Assembly: GCA_022478985.1 (NCBI GenBank)
Contig: JAKSZP010002690.1
Coordinates: forward strand, 124,001-188,000
Direction: 5' to 3'
Length of the DNA: 64,000 nucleotides
Source: Massospora cicadina
Taxonomy: Eukaryota; Entomophthoromycota; Entomophthoromycetes; Entomophthorales; Entomophthoraceae
Shown: positions 31,365 to 43,199 of the stretch, piece after piece
How positions within the stretch are numbered: position 1 is the stretch's first letter
Layout: the number at the start of each line of letters is the position of its first letter
The notes under the pieces: generated by a model
Seen by the model: the letters and a program-made list of their open reading frames with translations, nothing else
Told to the model about the DNA's origin: nothing
The model's database searches: none
Made by a program: the position numbers and the translations under genes

Positions 31365-32190
31365 TCAGACGAGACAAAACTTAGTACCAGGGGAGGCACC
31401 CCAGAGACGCGATGCTATCTCTTGTTGCCAGCGGGAACGCCACTTATGGGGAGGGGAGGGAACGTGTGAAGGGGCCGTAGCCACTACTGAGCACGTGTGG
31501 AGGAATGGGTCTGATTTGATGAACCAGACTGGGAACCAGGAGGAGACCAGCTGTTGGCGACGCGGTAGAAGATATCCAAACATCCACGCTTGAAAGTGGT
31601 CCACCAGATGAGACCGGAATCTGTGGACAGCTTCAGGGAGGGTGGGGATGGAGCCAGCGATGGAATCCAAGACAATCGTGTGGATAGTCCACATGGCGAT
31701 TGCAACCACCAGAGCACGGAGGGAGGGTGGGAGGGGGAGGCCATTGATGAAGCAAACATATCTCTTGACAGACTGAAGGGATGCGTTTGATCCTGGCCTA
31801 GCAGACGTTGGACTTCGCGCCATATCACTTTAGAGGTAGGACACTTTTCCAGGCGGTGGAACAGCGTTCCATACTGGCCACACACAACACAGGATGAGTG
31901 TAAAGTGTTAGAGCGCTCAGCTGTATGATACACCCACCTCAGGCAGCGTCACACATGGGAGCGGACTTGAGGCTGCAACAGAGGATGGTGTGCGTATTTC
32001 CAGATAGTCTTTTGGGTCTCAGAGGGAATAAGGGATGTCCATCATGTCCAGGTAGTCCACCCTGGATAGGACTTGGGGTCGAATGGGGATCACGCCATCA
32101 TGGATGGGTAGCCCCTGTACCTCTTGTGTGAACTGAGGAGATGGGAGGCCTCTTCAGGTTGTATATCCACTAATACGAATTCTCCACTCT
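31365..32190 (-). pseudogene. LineB2 ORF2, C-terminal zinc-binding segment
   Basis: The minus-strand frame 31933-31484 reads YHTAERSNTLHSSCVVCG and QYGTLFHRLEKCPTSKVIW, the same zinc-binding segment as LineB1. A second frame (31823-31365) continues with RALVVAIAMWTIHTIVLDS and the Trp-rich tail. The stretch 31950-32190 is homologous to 28880-29150 of LineB1, between thumb and zinc segment. Confidence 0.75.
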
Positions 32191-32195
32191 GCGCT

Positions 32196-33720
32196 TCACA
32201 TGGAGAGTAGGATTTGTTTGTAGTGGGTTTTAGTCCCGTGAGGAGCTGTGGCCGATGTGTGTGATGCGAGGTATTTCATCAGGGAGTGTGGGTTTGATGG
32301 ATTGTTGAGGCCCAAGGCTCGGGAGAAGTTGGAGTGGGCCGCGCAGGACCAGTGTTGGGATGGGAGTGTAGGAGCAGTGACGGCCGCAATCCAGGTGCCC
32401 AGGATCTTGGCGGCATGGGCTTTGAAGTCAAGTAGGCCCATGCCACCATGATGATGAGGGCCAAACATGACCTCAAGCCATACTGGTGGAGGGCGGCCTG
32501 ACCAAAGCCAACCTTGTAGCAAAGCATACAGGGATTTGAAGAAGCTTGGGGAGAAGGGGATGGCGTGGGCTCCGAACCAGACTTTGGATAGGATCATAGA
32601 GTTGGCAAGAACAACCCTGCCAGTGAGGGTAGTAGGGTGGGCTCTGAGAGAGGCGATTCGCTTCGTCACGTTGTCCAGTATATGGCACTCCATTACTGCT
32701 GACGCGTATCCACCTGCCTCCATCCACACGCCCAGATGGCGTACCGGTCCTATGGTAGGACGTGGCGCAAAGGGGAGCACCAGTGGAGCGGTGTGTGTTG
32801 AGTTAGTAAGGCTGGACGTGGGCGAGCAGATGGGTCAGGTTGGGAACTACTTGCTGGGGCCCAGCAGTTCTGAAACTGACCAAGGAGGATGATTTCGGTT
32901 TTGGAGGCGTTCAGTGCCGCGTTGCTTACTTGGGAATATTCCTGGATGAGGGCTTCAAGCGCGCATGCATCTTTGTTATTAGACACCCCCACCACGCAAT
33001 CATCTGCAAATGCCATCATCTTGGCTAGGGTTTGGCCTAGCACATGGACCCCAGTGAGTTGGGCATTCACATTTTGCAGTAATGGGTCAAGGCTGAAGTT
33101 GTAGAAGGGTGGGCTGAGGGGGTCCCCTTCCTGCAGGCCCCTTTGAGGGCGGACTACTTCCATTAGGAAGCCTGGGCCACGCACTGCCATTGTTGCAGAT
33201 TCCGTGAGCAGCATCACCCAGTTTATGAAACGGGGGGTAGGCGGAATTGATGGAGGCAGGACCTTAGGTATTCCAGTTTACTCTATCATAGGCCTTTTGT
33301 TGGTCCAAGAATACAAGTGCCCCAGAGGCTGTGGACTGACACACATTAGCCACAGAGTGCACGTTATCCCAAAATCGACCTTCTGGGGATGAAACTGAAT
33401 TGTTCTGGAGAGATGGTGGCAGATGCTACAGTCCCTAAACGGTTAGCCATGATTTTTGTTAAAATTTTGGTGTCTGTGTTTGTTAGAGAAATGGGGCGCC
33501 AGTTGGCTAAGTCTAGCCTATCCCCTTTCTTGAAGAGTGTGACTGTAAAAGCCTCATGTCATCCTGGTAGGAGGCGCGTTTCCAACAGGCTTTGGTTGAG
33601 TGAGGCTAGCAGCAGTGGGGATATATATTTAAAATATTTTTTGTAGAACTCATATGGAATGCCATCTGGGACTGGGCATTTTCAGTTTGGCGCACCGCGA
33701 ATGGCTGTCCATAATTCGTT
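32196..33720 (-). pseudogene. LineB2 ORF2, reverse transcriptase and thumb
   Basis: The frame 33217-32750 contains RGLQEGDPLSPPFYNFSLDP and KMMAFADDCVVGV; FADD is at 33010-32999. Note the Gln-Gly-Asp-Pro block reads EGDP here, so the usual RQGDP is changed. The first part (33720-33220) in other frames encodes LANWRPISLTNTDT and AYDRVNW. The thumb frame 32780-32196 reads APRPTIGPVRHLGVWMEAGG and MGLLDFKAHAAKI. All blocks match LineB1 in order. Several frame changes make the enzyme inactive. Confidence 0.8.
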
Positions 33721-33737
33721 TGGAGTAATTAAATTCA

Positions 33738-35070
33738 TTATTTCTGGGTATCAGAAAATGGTGCGGATATGAGCTCGGTCATGAAAATCTGCCATTTTGG
33801 ACAGCTGAATTGGTTCAGCTCGGTATAACTTGGAGTAATATATTTGCATTTTGATTGCCACTTTGGCCGGTATGTCCACAATGAAATTATCCAATCTTCA
33901 CACCTGTGTGCAGGCCACGCTCTGGCGTGGTGCGAAAATTTTTCTAAAGAAGTATGCGGTGCACTTGTCACCTTTAGTGATGCGTGTGGCCCTGTACTGA
34001 ACACAAACCTGATGTTTGTGTTGTCTTTCAAGTGCGTTGAGGTGGGCGGCTGCCTCCGCCCACTTCCAGCCCCATGCAGGGCTATACCCTGTGGCTGAAA
34101 TGTTGGACTCCAAGTGGGCCAATTCTGCCAGCGCGTGCGAGATAACCGCTGATGTGGCTTGTGAGCGCCTGGAGGAGAGATGGTGATAGTGGCGGATGGT
34201 GTCTTCTTTGAAAGTTGCCCATGTGGAAATGGGGTCCACACAAAATGGTGCAACAAACGATTTCGCCAAAGTTGCCTCTTCCACCCACGTGGAAGATCCT
34301 GGCGATGCAAGCTTGGGGGGGTGGATTTTGCACCAATGTGGGGCCTTTGCAACTGTGATGGGTAAGTGGTATGTAATCGATCCAGTCAGTGGTCAGAGAA
34401 TTCTATTTTTGTTGTTTTGAAGTGGGAGATGTGGGGTTGGAATTTCGCCGGCGCTAGAATAAGGTTGATGCGGGTCATGGACCTTAATTGGCCATTGTGG
34501 ACGTGGGGACGCATCATGTTTTTGAGCAGTGGGGCATGTTGCGGCAGCGCATCCATTAACCCAAGGGTGGCTTTTAGAACGCGTAGTTCTACGTGACCCT
34601 GTGGGGCGTGGGGTGATGGCGGCCACTGGTCTATTGGTGAGGTTAGCCAACAGTTCATGTCGCCAACTAGGAAAGAATTGGGGGGGTAGCGGGAGGGATT
34701 TGACCAATGAGAAAAATTCCTGACACTCATGTGCACCGTTTGGGGCATAATTATTAACTATTGTGTGCACAACGTAGCCCACGAGAAGGTGACAATGAGC
34801 ACTCGGTCATTTAGGAATGTTTATGAGGATATGAATTTGAAAAAATTGTTTTTCTGAATTAGCACCCCACAGTGCTTCGACTGAAAGGATAGGGATGGTA
34901 GGAGCATTGTTTTCCAAGCTTCCTCAGAACCTCAGGGGACAGTGGGACTCCTGGATGGCCAGGATATCCACGGGTAAATTGTTTTGTAAAAAACTCAGTT
35001 TCCTAGCCTGGGATGGGGAGGCCTTGAGTCTGGCAATATTCAGCATCCCTAGAGTGAAGGTTTCCCCCAT
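33738..35070 (-). pseudogene. LineB2 ORF2, endonuclease and linker
   Basis: ORF2 begins at ATG 35070-35068, six bases after the ORF1 stop (35079-35077). The minus strand later reads VVHTIVNNYAPNGAHECQEF, VGDMNCWLTSPIDQW (GDxN motif) and KIEFSDH, the EEP motifs in order, spread over different frames (34782-34386). The linker frame 34352-33738 (204 codons) is Pro/His-rich and matches 26816-27410 of LineB1. EEP activity is not expected from this broken copy, but the motifs identify the family. Confidence 0.7.
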
Positions 35071-35076
35071 TGCACC

Positions 35077-36490
35077 TTAGGTGTGAGGAGGTGGGCCCCT
35101 GGGCCCACCAGCCTCTTCCAGGTCCCCACGGGCTTTCACAGCAGTGCGGGTGTTAGCAGCAACGCTATTAGGGTTTTTGTTAATTTTTGCGGAAAGAGTC
35201 ACGTTGGCTTTGGCCTTCACTTTTTGTTTTCCTGACGTTGGACGAATTTTTTGCGGTGCGGATAAGTTTGGTGCACCGTCGAGCGGGGCAAAAAAATTTT
35301 CAGTTGGGATAGGTCCCAAGTCAGTTTTGACTGGAGCTTGGGTGCAGTGATTGGGTGAGATTGAATCTCCCATCGGATCCTCAGATTGAGTGGCCCACTC
35401 AGCATGGGCCTCCTAATCTGATTGGGTGATGGATTCCTGAGTTGCTTCTGCTGCAAAGGTCTCCATGTCCTCCTGGCGTTGGTAGTGTGGGATAGCGGTG
35501 GTGACTTTGGCCACTTCCTTGGCCGCGGCCCTATGGGCCTGCTTGGCCTTCTTCCACTCCTGCGGGGAGATGGGCTTTACCAATAGGTAGCAGCCTTGTG
35601 CTCCCCATGGGAAAGCCTCCTTGGTGCTTGCGGTTGGTTTGTAGTGCACCTCTCCGCTGGCCATAGCCGCTGAGGGGTGCTCTTTGAATGTGATGCCCTC
35701 CTTGATGGGGCATGCGTGCGCCTTATGGCTGAACGCGTCACAGTGGGTGCAAATGGGGGGCGCGCTGTCCACGGTTACCTGGAATGGGTGGGTGGTATGC
35801 CCTGTGATGTCAATAAAGGTGGAGTGCGGGATCTGGGTTAGGTCCTTTGCAATCTCCTCAGTTGGGGTCAGAACTGCGATTGCTTTGCTGGTGCACAGGT
35901 GTGGCATCAGCATAAAATGTTGCTTTTCAAAAGATTGTATTTTGCTGTATATGGCGAGACCATCTTTCAGGTGTTGCTCCAAAATGTCACGTTTTACCGT
36001 AGTAGGCAAAAAGTCAAACGTGAGAAAAATTTGGTTTGATTTTGTCCATCTGGTGCATTTGGTTTTGACGACCCATTGCCCTTTGGGGATGTTGACCACT
36101 ATGTGCACCGCTGCAGCCTCGTCTGCTGCTATTTTTGATTTTAAAACCTAGGTCCAGCCAACCGCATGACATGGAGTGAGGTGCAATGTACACCGCGGTC
36201 AGGAAAATTTTGTGTACATCTTCACAAAATTTTTCCCATAAGGCCATTTTTTGGATGTCCAGATACACATGGACTCCGAATTCCACCGATGAAAGTGGCT
36301 GGGAGTGTGGCGTGTTGATGTACTGGTTGCATCATGCTTGCCACGCGAGTATCTCTGGGGAAATTGTGACCGCCAGTTTTTTTAGATTTTTTTCTATTCC
36401 GCCAGATTCTCCGGGGCGTTTTTGAACGTTAGAGGTCGCGGGCCTTCCGCCTGCTCCTCTTGCCTTGCTTGCCCAACTGCTCCCAGACAT
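35077..36490 (-). pseudogene. LineB2 ORF1, Gag-like RNA-binding protein
   Basis: Start ATG at 36490-36488 (MSGSSWASKARGAGG). The long frame 36108-35413 (231 codons) reads VVKTKCTRWTKSNQIF, LPTTVKRDILEQHLKDGL and ICTHCDAFSHKAHACP, the knuckle also present in LineB1. The C-terminal frame 35373-35077 is Lys/Ala-rich (TSGKQKVKAKANVT) and ends six bases before ORF2. Two frameshifts break the frame. Comparison with LineB1 shows that conserved residues are mainly in the knuckle and central part. Confidence 0.78.
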
Positions 36491-36582
36491 GGGCGCAGTA
36501 TAATCCCCTCTATGAGATTATCAAACTAGATTTAGTCTTGAATTGAATGGGTTGCAAAAGTGTTTGCAATGAGAAAGAAAAG

Positions 36583-36599
36583 TAACTTTCATAAACATT
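36583..36599 (+). repeat. Target-site duplication, right copy, LineB2
   Basis: TAACTTTCATAAACATT, identical to 31288-31304. Confidence 0.92.
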
Positions 36600-37260
36600 A
36601 ATTGAGTTTGAATTGTGTACACTTTGGCAGTGACTTGATCAAGTACAACGAAGGGTCCTTTCCAAAAGGTGACTAACTTATACATCAAACCAAATTAAAA
36701 AGTATTTCAGTCAGCGATCAGGTCACTAAAAGCAAAGCTCATTAAAGTGAACCTATGCACATCATCCCTCTTTGGGTCTAATTTTCTGGTCAGAGATACA
36801 CCATAAGCTTTGGTAAGAATTTTGATTAAAGATTTTTACCAGTCAGTTAAAGTACTTGATGGTCAGATATGATCTTTGTTGAAGATTGAATGTAACAAAG
36901 GCAGTAATACAGGTTGTCAACCGTACAAAAGCTAGAAAGATGAATATCCTGTACCTCTTTGGTATCTGATATTATAAGCAAAACAGTTAAATCCATGTAT
37001 ATGGCCCTTAGAATGGAGAATTATTGTCAAACCTTTGAGAAGGTTGTACTAAGAGATTGTTAACCTGTTCCAACATCGCATTAGTCTTGAGATAATAAAT
37101 TATGGTTATAACTCTATGAATTCCCACCAGCTCATTTAGCTTGGGTAAGACCTTATTATATGAGATTTGTGACATTTTTCATGAGGGTAACTTTCAGAAA
37201 TCCATGCCAATGTATTACCAGTTCCATTTAAACTATTCAGTTGATATTAATATCAAATCT
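36600..37260 (-). pseudogene. Gyp4 integrase C-terminal remnant
   Basis: The minus strand close to LineB2 reads KLVTFWKGPFVVLDQVTAKV (about 36690-36610), the C-terminal strand-rich domain of Gypsy integrases. Further right (to about 37260) broken frames continue with integrase-like composition and no readable catalytic triad. LineB2 inserted just after this domain. Confidence 0.6.
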
Positions 37261-38889
37261 CTGTGGGATTGGGGTTCATCCACTTGTAAATGTTCAATTT
37301 TATTATGTATATTTATATTTTAGGCTGCTGGTTGGTAATGGCACTATAATATCTATATACACTATATTTGAAAGACTTTCAGCTGCACCCATAAAATTAG
37401 ACATATCGATTCACCACTTTCTATCAAATAAGGGGAAATGTACCAAGCACTTTCATTAGAAAATAGCAGATTTGGGAAACTCCTTGATAGTTTTTAGGTT
37501 TCCGCCGCGTTTCCCTGTCTTGATTACTTAACAGTCAAAGATCATAAATATCAAATCTGCCATGAAGTTCAATTTGGCTTAAATTTTTGTCAAGTAAATT
37601 TATAAAATCTGAGGTGAAATATGAGTGTAATTGGGTGGATTGAGACCAAAATCCCAACAGGACTGTCAACATAGATTTGATCCAGCGGAAAGCCCTCAGA
37701 AATTTAAGGAATAACTCATTATTAAAATTGCGAGATTTGCAAGGATGCTGGAACCTTGACAAACAAGCAAAGTTCAGCAGCAGGAACCACAAATTGAGGC
37801 ACCCGCAATGTGCAAGCTGAGTAATGGTGCAAGAGCCCTGGAGTTTTAAAAATCCATGCGTCCTGTTTAGGAAATATTCTGCAGCCCCAGACTCTCAATT
37901 TCCCTAAACTATAAAAACCCAATGCTCTGCTGATGGTATAGTGCTGCGCTACTTTGTAATACCTTTAATTAACCATTACTTCTGTTAAATTTAATTCTAA
38001 AATTTATATACTTTCAAACATACTGGCTGCCCTGAAGGAACTACCTCGGCTTATGGAGGGCACTGATCATTAGTATCAGTAATGATTGTGGCAGCCTTTT
38101 AATGATTTCAATGCTTGCCTCCCTCAGCAAAGAAAACCTCAAGAATAGTCCCTAAGAGTATCACACACTCCACCAAACCAAAAATATATATAGATTAACA
38201 ACCTTTGTGGATTGACCAATCGTTTGATCCAAAATGCCACACTTTTGAAGAAAATGGAAATGTTAATTGTAAGGGACTTTCACTAACCCAAATCTCTGCA
38301 CTTATGAAGAAAACAAAAGGTAAATCAGCAGATGCACCCCTGGGGAGAACCATCAGGATAAAAACTGATGAGACAATTGTTATTCCCCGCTTTCAAGTGC
38401 AAATAAATAAGTCAAGGATTCAGGAAGAATGTACACTCTGTACTTGAACCACCTCTATCACCTAGCCCAACCAACCAGCCTTTGATTCTTAAAGCCTGTT
38501 CAAGATTATTGCTGGCGCTCAGCCTGATAGTTAGGATACGAATTATGTTCATTAATAAATATAAGCTACATTTATCTCTCCACAGATCTTATGGTAGAAT
38601 CATCATAACGGCGCTGTTGTTCGGACGTTGGATGCTGTCATGAGTAATTGAGTGCCCTCAATGGAAGCCAAGTCTTTCCTTGGCATGTCAGTCGTCTGAT
38701 TGTGTGACTTGTTCAATTAGGCTTAATTATTCTGTGGATAGTTGTAGGCATTTAGTGCTTATGCGCTTAATATTGTAGCATATTGGTAAAAAACTTTTAT
38801 TTAAATATTAAGAGTAAACCAATAATACCAGATCAAATTTGCTTTTTGATTTTAATTAGACATCCATGTCCTGCTGCGCAATGAATTTT
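37261..38889. other. Unresolved region within Gyp4
   Basis: This segment separates two Gyp4 pol pieces and is longer than the missing integrase core should be, so it probably contains an insertion. It has a plus-strand TATA-like ACTATAAAAACCC near 37907, an 80-codon plus frame at 38205-38447 (MWIDQSFDPKCHTFEENGN) and a minus frame 37922-37722, none of which I recognise. No terminal repeats were found. Confidence 0.35.
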
Positions 38890-39700
38890 TCTAATTATCT
38901 CCATATGAGACTGAAGGCGGTAGATATATATTTTGATCATTACCCACAATTTTATACAATTGTCCATCCTAAATTTTGTTTTTTTCATTATGCAAACAAA
39001 TTAAGCAAATAGCAGGGTTTTTGATGTTTTAATTCTTTGCTTTAAATTTTCAGGTAGTTGATCCACAAAAGGGGATAAAGCAGTGACAACAGTAAGTCGC
39101 AAAAGTCCATCAACGTTCTGATGGGTTTATCATGAGAATAACTAACTCATAGCTGAGGACCTGTTTTTTCAAGACCCAACATGATAACTGACATTATCTT
39201 TCTTAAGATTATATACATTTCTCAAGGAGAATGGTAGCAGCAATAATGAACTCAGTTCCATATTTATAGACCTAATAATTTTACAAGCAAATAGATGGCT
39301 AAGCACTCTTACTCGGTTATGGTATAACTGTGTTCATGCTTTTCCAAGACATTACTGAAGAAAGCTTCTGGATGTTATTCTCCATCATCCCAAAACTAAG
39401 AGAGTAAAGCTCCTATAGTTGTGAGAGATGCGTCAAAATTTACTATGAAAGGCTGGTCAAAGCTCAAATATCTCAAATGGAAATTTCAGACTAAGTATTT
39501 ATATCTGATTAAAGGAGTCCTTGCATCCTTGAGACCACTAAAAAGTGATTCCTCCTTGAAGCGGGTGTTATAGAAGTTTAGAAATTTGCGGAGATCACAT
39601 TGCAAATTAGTATTAGTATCTGACTACCCAAAGAATATGAATATCTTTATTTCTCTCAGGTTTTCTCATGCGGTTTATGACATAAAGTCTTTGAAGCTGT
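38890..39700 (-). pseudogene. pol: Gyp4 RT end, RNase H and integrase start
   Basis: Minus-strand frames include NVDGLLRLTVVTAL (about 39130-39070), which aligns with NVDGLTRLP at the RNase H/integrase boundary in Gyp2, followed by degenerate integrase zinc-finger sequence (IHCAAGHG near 38870). Positions 39300-39660 correspond to RT thumb and RNase H with broken frames. The element is truncated on its 5' side near 39700, where unrelated sequence begins. Confidence 0.5.
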
Positions 39701-39889
39701 GACTATATTGATTGAGTACCAAATATATGACCTATGTCATGGTTAAATAACATAATTGTGGGGATAGATTGTATAAATAATGCTAAGCAGGAAGAGGCAA
39801 AGGGGGACAATTTACCTCTCACCTTTATAACATAATCAATGCTGAACTTTATTTTACAAATTACAAATAAAACCAGCTTTTGAAACTGA

Positions 39890-41565
39890 GTTGAAGCTAC
39901 ATGATGTTTATGCACTTGACGCCTGCTACCCTGGCATGGGGTGGTGCACCGCCCTCTGGGGTCTTTCAGCTCTTGCTGAAGCACACTTGGGTTGGCTCCA
40001 CTAGCACTCCTAATACTAATGGGCATTATGTCCCGCCTTGGGATTTGGCCCACCACCTTAAAAACTCCCATGCGCTGCTCTGCGGCCTTTCAGTTCTCCT
40101 CTGAGCAACCTGCTTTTGACCTTTGGTCAAGTATAGGAAACTTTTCCCTTATGCTAGTGCAGCCATCATTGAGATGGCCATGGCGCATTATAAACCTTCT
40201 CTATTACTGATTTTCGCCTCTTCAAGGGGTAATTCGACCTTGGCTTCCCCTCTGAAGCCCATACACTGGCAGAAGTTAAGCTGCTTTTAAATATTTTAAG
40301 TATCACAATTCCCACCATTTGTTTGCCACTTCCATATGAAGCCACTCTTGCGGTTCAGTTTTCTGGGTTGCCCTCCCATCTCTCCCCCAGACTCCTTCAC
40401 TACGAAATAATGGAGGGTTTAGATGCTTATGGCGCTGACCCCATGCTGCAATTCATGGTCCCAAAGGTTGTGGATCGTTTGGAAGAGCCTTGCACTTTTG
40501 TGATGATCATTCTTTCCATCATGAAGCCCACTTCAAAATAACCCCCGCACTGTGTCAGATTTACCTCTGATCATCCCTTTTGGGTTCAAGTCAAAAACAG
40601 CTATGCCATATGTCCATTGTAATTTATACTTGACCTTTCAAAATGCATGTGCCCAACAGTTTCTGATGAAGCTGCTTCTGATGCTCCTCCCTCCAGCATC
40701 AGCCCCACTGCTGCTCACTGAAATCTTTTTAACAGCGCTCAATTCTGCCTCCCTCTACCATGACCAATGCTGGCGCTGCTCCCAAAGCGCTAACCAATCA
40801 AAAATTGACAAATCAAACTTTTCCAGAGCTGATGGATGCTCAGGTTTCAGCTAAGCTGCCATGATCAATGGTGTGCAAACAATTAGTGCCCGCCACCCTT
40901 CCAACGCCTGTTGCTTGCCCAGCACTTGCTGAATCAAATCCATTCGAGGCTCTCAAATGGATTGATGGCACAATTATGCTTATACCATTAAGCCTGATTT
41001 TTTTTTAAATATAAATAATTGTAAAATCTCCCAACAAACTCCCTGCTGCCATTTTTGCTCTCAAAACGGCTTTTCTAAGTATAGAAAATATAAATAAAAG
41101 TGTTTATTAAAACAGCTGCTGGACCACATCGATGAATCCCCCCTTGGGTTGGGACCATCTAGTACTAAAAAAAAAACAGCTGCTGGACCAGCCAACACTC
41201 TCCTCCGTTAAAACCTCCATGGGGCGAAGGAACCTCTTTGTGAGGGGATTTCCGTCCCTAACTACCCCCTGGATTTCCTTGAAGATGCCAAATATTAAAT
41301 TGAGGAGCACTCGGTGCTGTTAGCCACACTTTCCTCAATGCGACAATATCTCTTTTTCAATACCAACCATTCCCAATCCTGCCAACTCACCAAGTCTTTT
41401 ACTTTTGTGCCTACACTTGTTGTATTCGCTGAACATCTACTTGTTCATTATGTCGAGGAAATACATATTGCTGGCCTCATTGATAAAAAACATGCACCTA
41501 TATCCCCTTTGCCTCATGCTGCTGATGATCCAACCCCTATTTGTCCGCCATGGTCCGCCATTTGA
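39890..41565 (+). mobile_element. LineC: 5' fragment of a third LINE, ORF1 region
   Basis: GC-richer plus-strand sequence contains broken frames that align with the LineB ORF1: LPYEATLAVQFSGLPSHLSP and LHYEIMEGLDAYGADPM (40323-40541) match the segment around LPTMVKSAILKQHLKDGLTIYG, and HPFWVQVKNSYAICPL (about 40570-40610) matches HPFQVTVDSAPPICTHC just before the knuckle. The downstream frame 40552-40854 and the part 41190-41565 were not recognised. It is interrupted at 41127-41174 by a LineA tail. No RT was seen, so only the 5' part is present or readable. Confidence 0.5.
41111..41190 (+). mobile_element. Tail-only LineA insertion with 16-bp target duplication, copy 1
   Basis: AACAGCTGCTGGACCA occurs at 41111-41126 and again at 41175-41190. 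Between them lies CATCGATGAATCCCCCCTTG... to TACTAAAAAAAA, the last 48 bases of LineA in the plus orientation. This is a 5'-truncated insertion of extreme shortness, made by target-primed reverse transcription. Confidence 0.92.
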
Positions 41566-42512
41566 AGCAGGCGCAAAGTAAAAATTTCAAATCTTCTTTC
41601 TCATCTGATATGACTTTCTAGGCTAATAGCCAAGTTGTCTATTGAAAAAATACTAGGATAGTCCTTTTGTTTACACTCCCATATAAAAAGATGACTGGAT
41701 CTCCCTTTTTTGGGTTGGGCCCCAATAGTGCTAAAAAAGAGGCAAAATGATTAAGCTAGTGAGCCTTCCTGACATGAAGAACACCCTGGACCAGCGCTGG
41801 ATAAGTTAAGATACACACAAGCTAGTTCTGGAGGTTAGAGTGATGGTCAAATTAATATAAATCCCTAGCTCTTAAGTATACTATTTATTTTAAATTATGA
41901 CGGGACAATATGCTTGCTCAAAAATGTATTTTAAGTCCTGTTTTATTTACCATATTGACAAATCTAAAAGCACAGTTGCTTTCAATCACATGAGTTTAAG
42001 CTTAATTTGAGCTATAGCACATCAATGGATGGTAGTTTGCGTTTACTAGTTAGAATTGGGAAAATTGCCTCTCCTAATGGAATATAGTACCCATAATTCT
42101 TTAAAAGTCGTGTTTTGAGACCAACCTTATTTGTTAGTGACTGGTTTAGATAACTATGTTCATTTATCTTATCAGATGGTCCCTTGGTTTGACCTCTTCA
42201 CAGACATCCTGGAGGATAACTCATTTATAAGTCATTTACTTTGTTTATATTATCTAGGGATTTGATTACCCCCTTAGAAAAGCTGGACCTCAATAAATCG
42301 AGAGGCCTAAGAGCCCAAATACTGATATGCTTTGGTTATGGACTCTCCCTGGGGTCCAACCAAGTCCTTGCATTTTTGCTTTATTTAAAAATTTACGCAA
42401 TTTTGTACAACCTCTCTTTAGGTCCACCATGTGCTTGCACCTTTTGTGGTGCCCTCTTCCCTTTACTGTTTATCAGTATTAAGGTTAAAATGAGAATTTG
42501 AGTATACTTTAT
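41566..42512. other. AT-rich region without recognised genes
   Basis: Contains a possible degenerate LineA tail (41701-41747, GGGTTGGGCCCCAATAGTGC then TAAAAAAG) and an 86-codon plus frame 42241-42501 (MFILSRDLITPLEKLDLNK) resembling no known family. Otherwise nothing could be assigned. Confidence 0.35.
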
Positions 42513-43058
42513 TGATGTGATTGAACCCAATTTAAAGATTAAGTCTAACTATTATTGGGTATACTCTCTGTTTAACTTTATATTAGCCTCCTGATATCAG
42601 GAGCAAACCCAATCTAAATAGGCATTTGAATACCGTTAAATGAAGTAACCAGATTGTTGCAGAATCTTCAAGGTATCAAGATTATGTATTGATCTTGGCT
42701 TGGATGTGCTAAGTAATTTCCTAAAATAATGGTACTTGATTTATTTAATAATTTCAAATGAGATGGCTGATATATTTATTTTGAATGAATTAGCTGTTTT
42801 AAGACTATCAGGGCTTAATACTAATAATTAACAAGTGTTACACTTACTGGAAACTAAAGCTGAGGATAATTAATAATTGTTTCTTTAGTATTATCTAATT
42901 TATTATTTATTATTATAAGCAAACAAAGCTGAGAGTTTTTATTAAGCTAGACATTCAATTGATATATATCTCTTCATAACTTACTCATCCACTTGTACTT
43001 ATCTACCTTCTGCTTATCCTGAATCTTCTCTCTAAACCCACTCTTAGCCTTCTAGCAC

Positions 43059-43088
43059 TATATATAATGTAGGCTTTATCCTAATAAA
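43059..43088 (+). promoter_or_regulatory. TATA box and AATAAA in left Gyp5 LTR
   Basis: TATATATAA at 43059-43067 and AATAAA at 43083-43088, 15 bases apart. The right LTR has the same arrangement (54716-54723, 54740-54745, 16 bases apart). Confidence 0.6.
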
Positions 43089-43199
43089 ATATCTATTTTC
43101 AAATCAACTCTTTTTGCCATTTATTTTAGCTTGCCACTACTTTTATAGTGAAGACACTTTTTTCCATTACTTTTTACTTACTACTATTTTTATAGTGAA

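Larger units (their letters stand above)
31305..36582 (-). mobile_element. LineB2: full-length LINE copy, opposite to LineB1
   Basis: A perfect 17-bp target duplication brackets the element. On the minus strand it starts CTTTTCTTTCTCATTGC, has ORF1 (36490-35077), ORF2 (35070 to about 31365) and a tail GCAATAAATTAGAAATTAAAA. It is the same family as LineB1 over its whole length. Both copies have broken frames, but at different places. The two lie head-outward as a 5.3-kb inverted repeat separated by 1.5 kb. Confidence 0.92.

Noticed and set aside
32467..32892. Plus-strand 141-codon frame in LineB2
   Set aside because: Antisense shadow of the RT/thumb coding sequence, and not conserved in the other LineB copy as an intact frame.
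41701..41747. Third certain LineA tail insertion
   Set aside because: Similarity is partial and no flanking duplication could be matched, so it is listed only as a possible degenerate copy.
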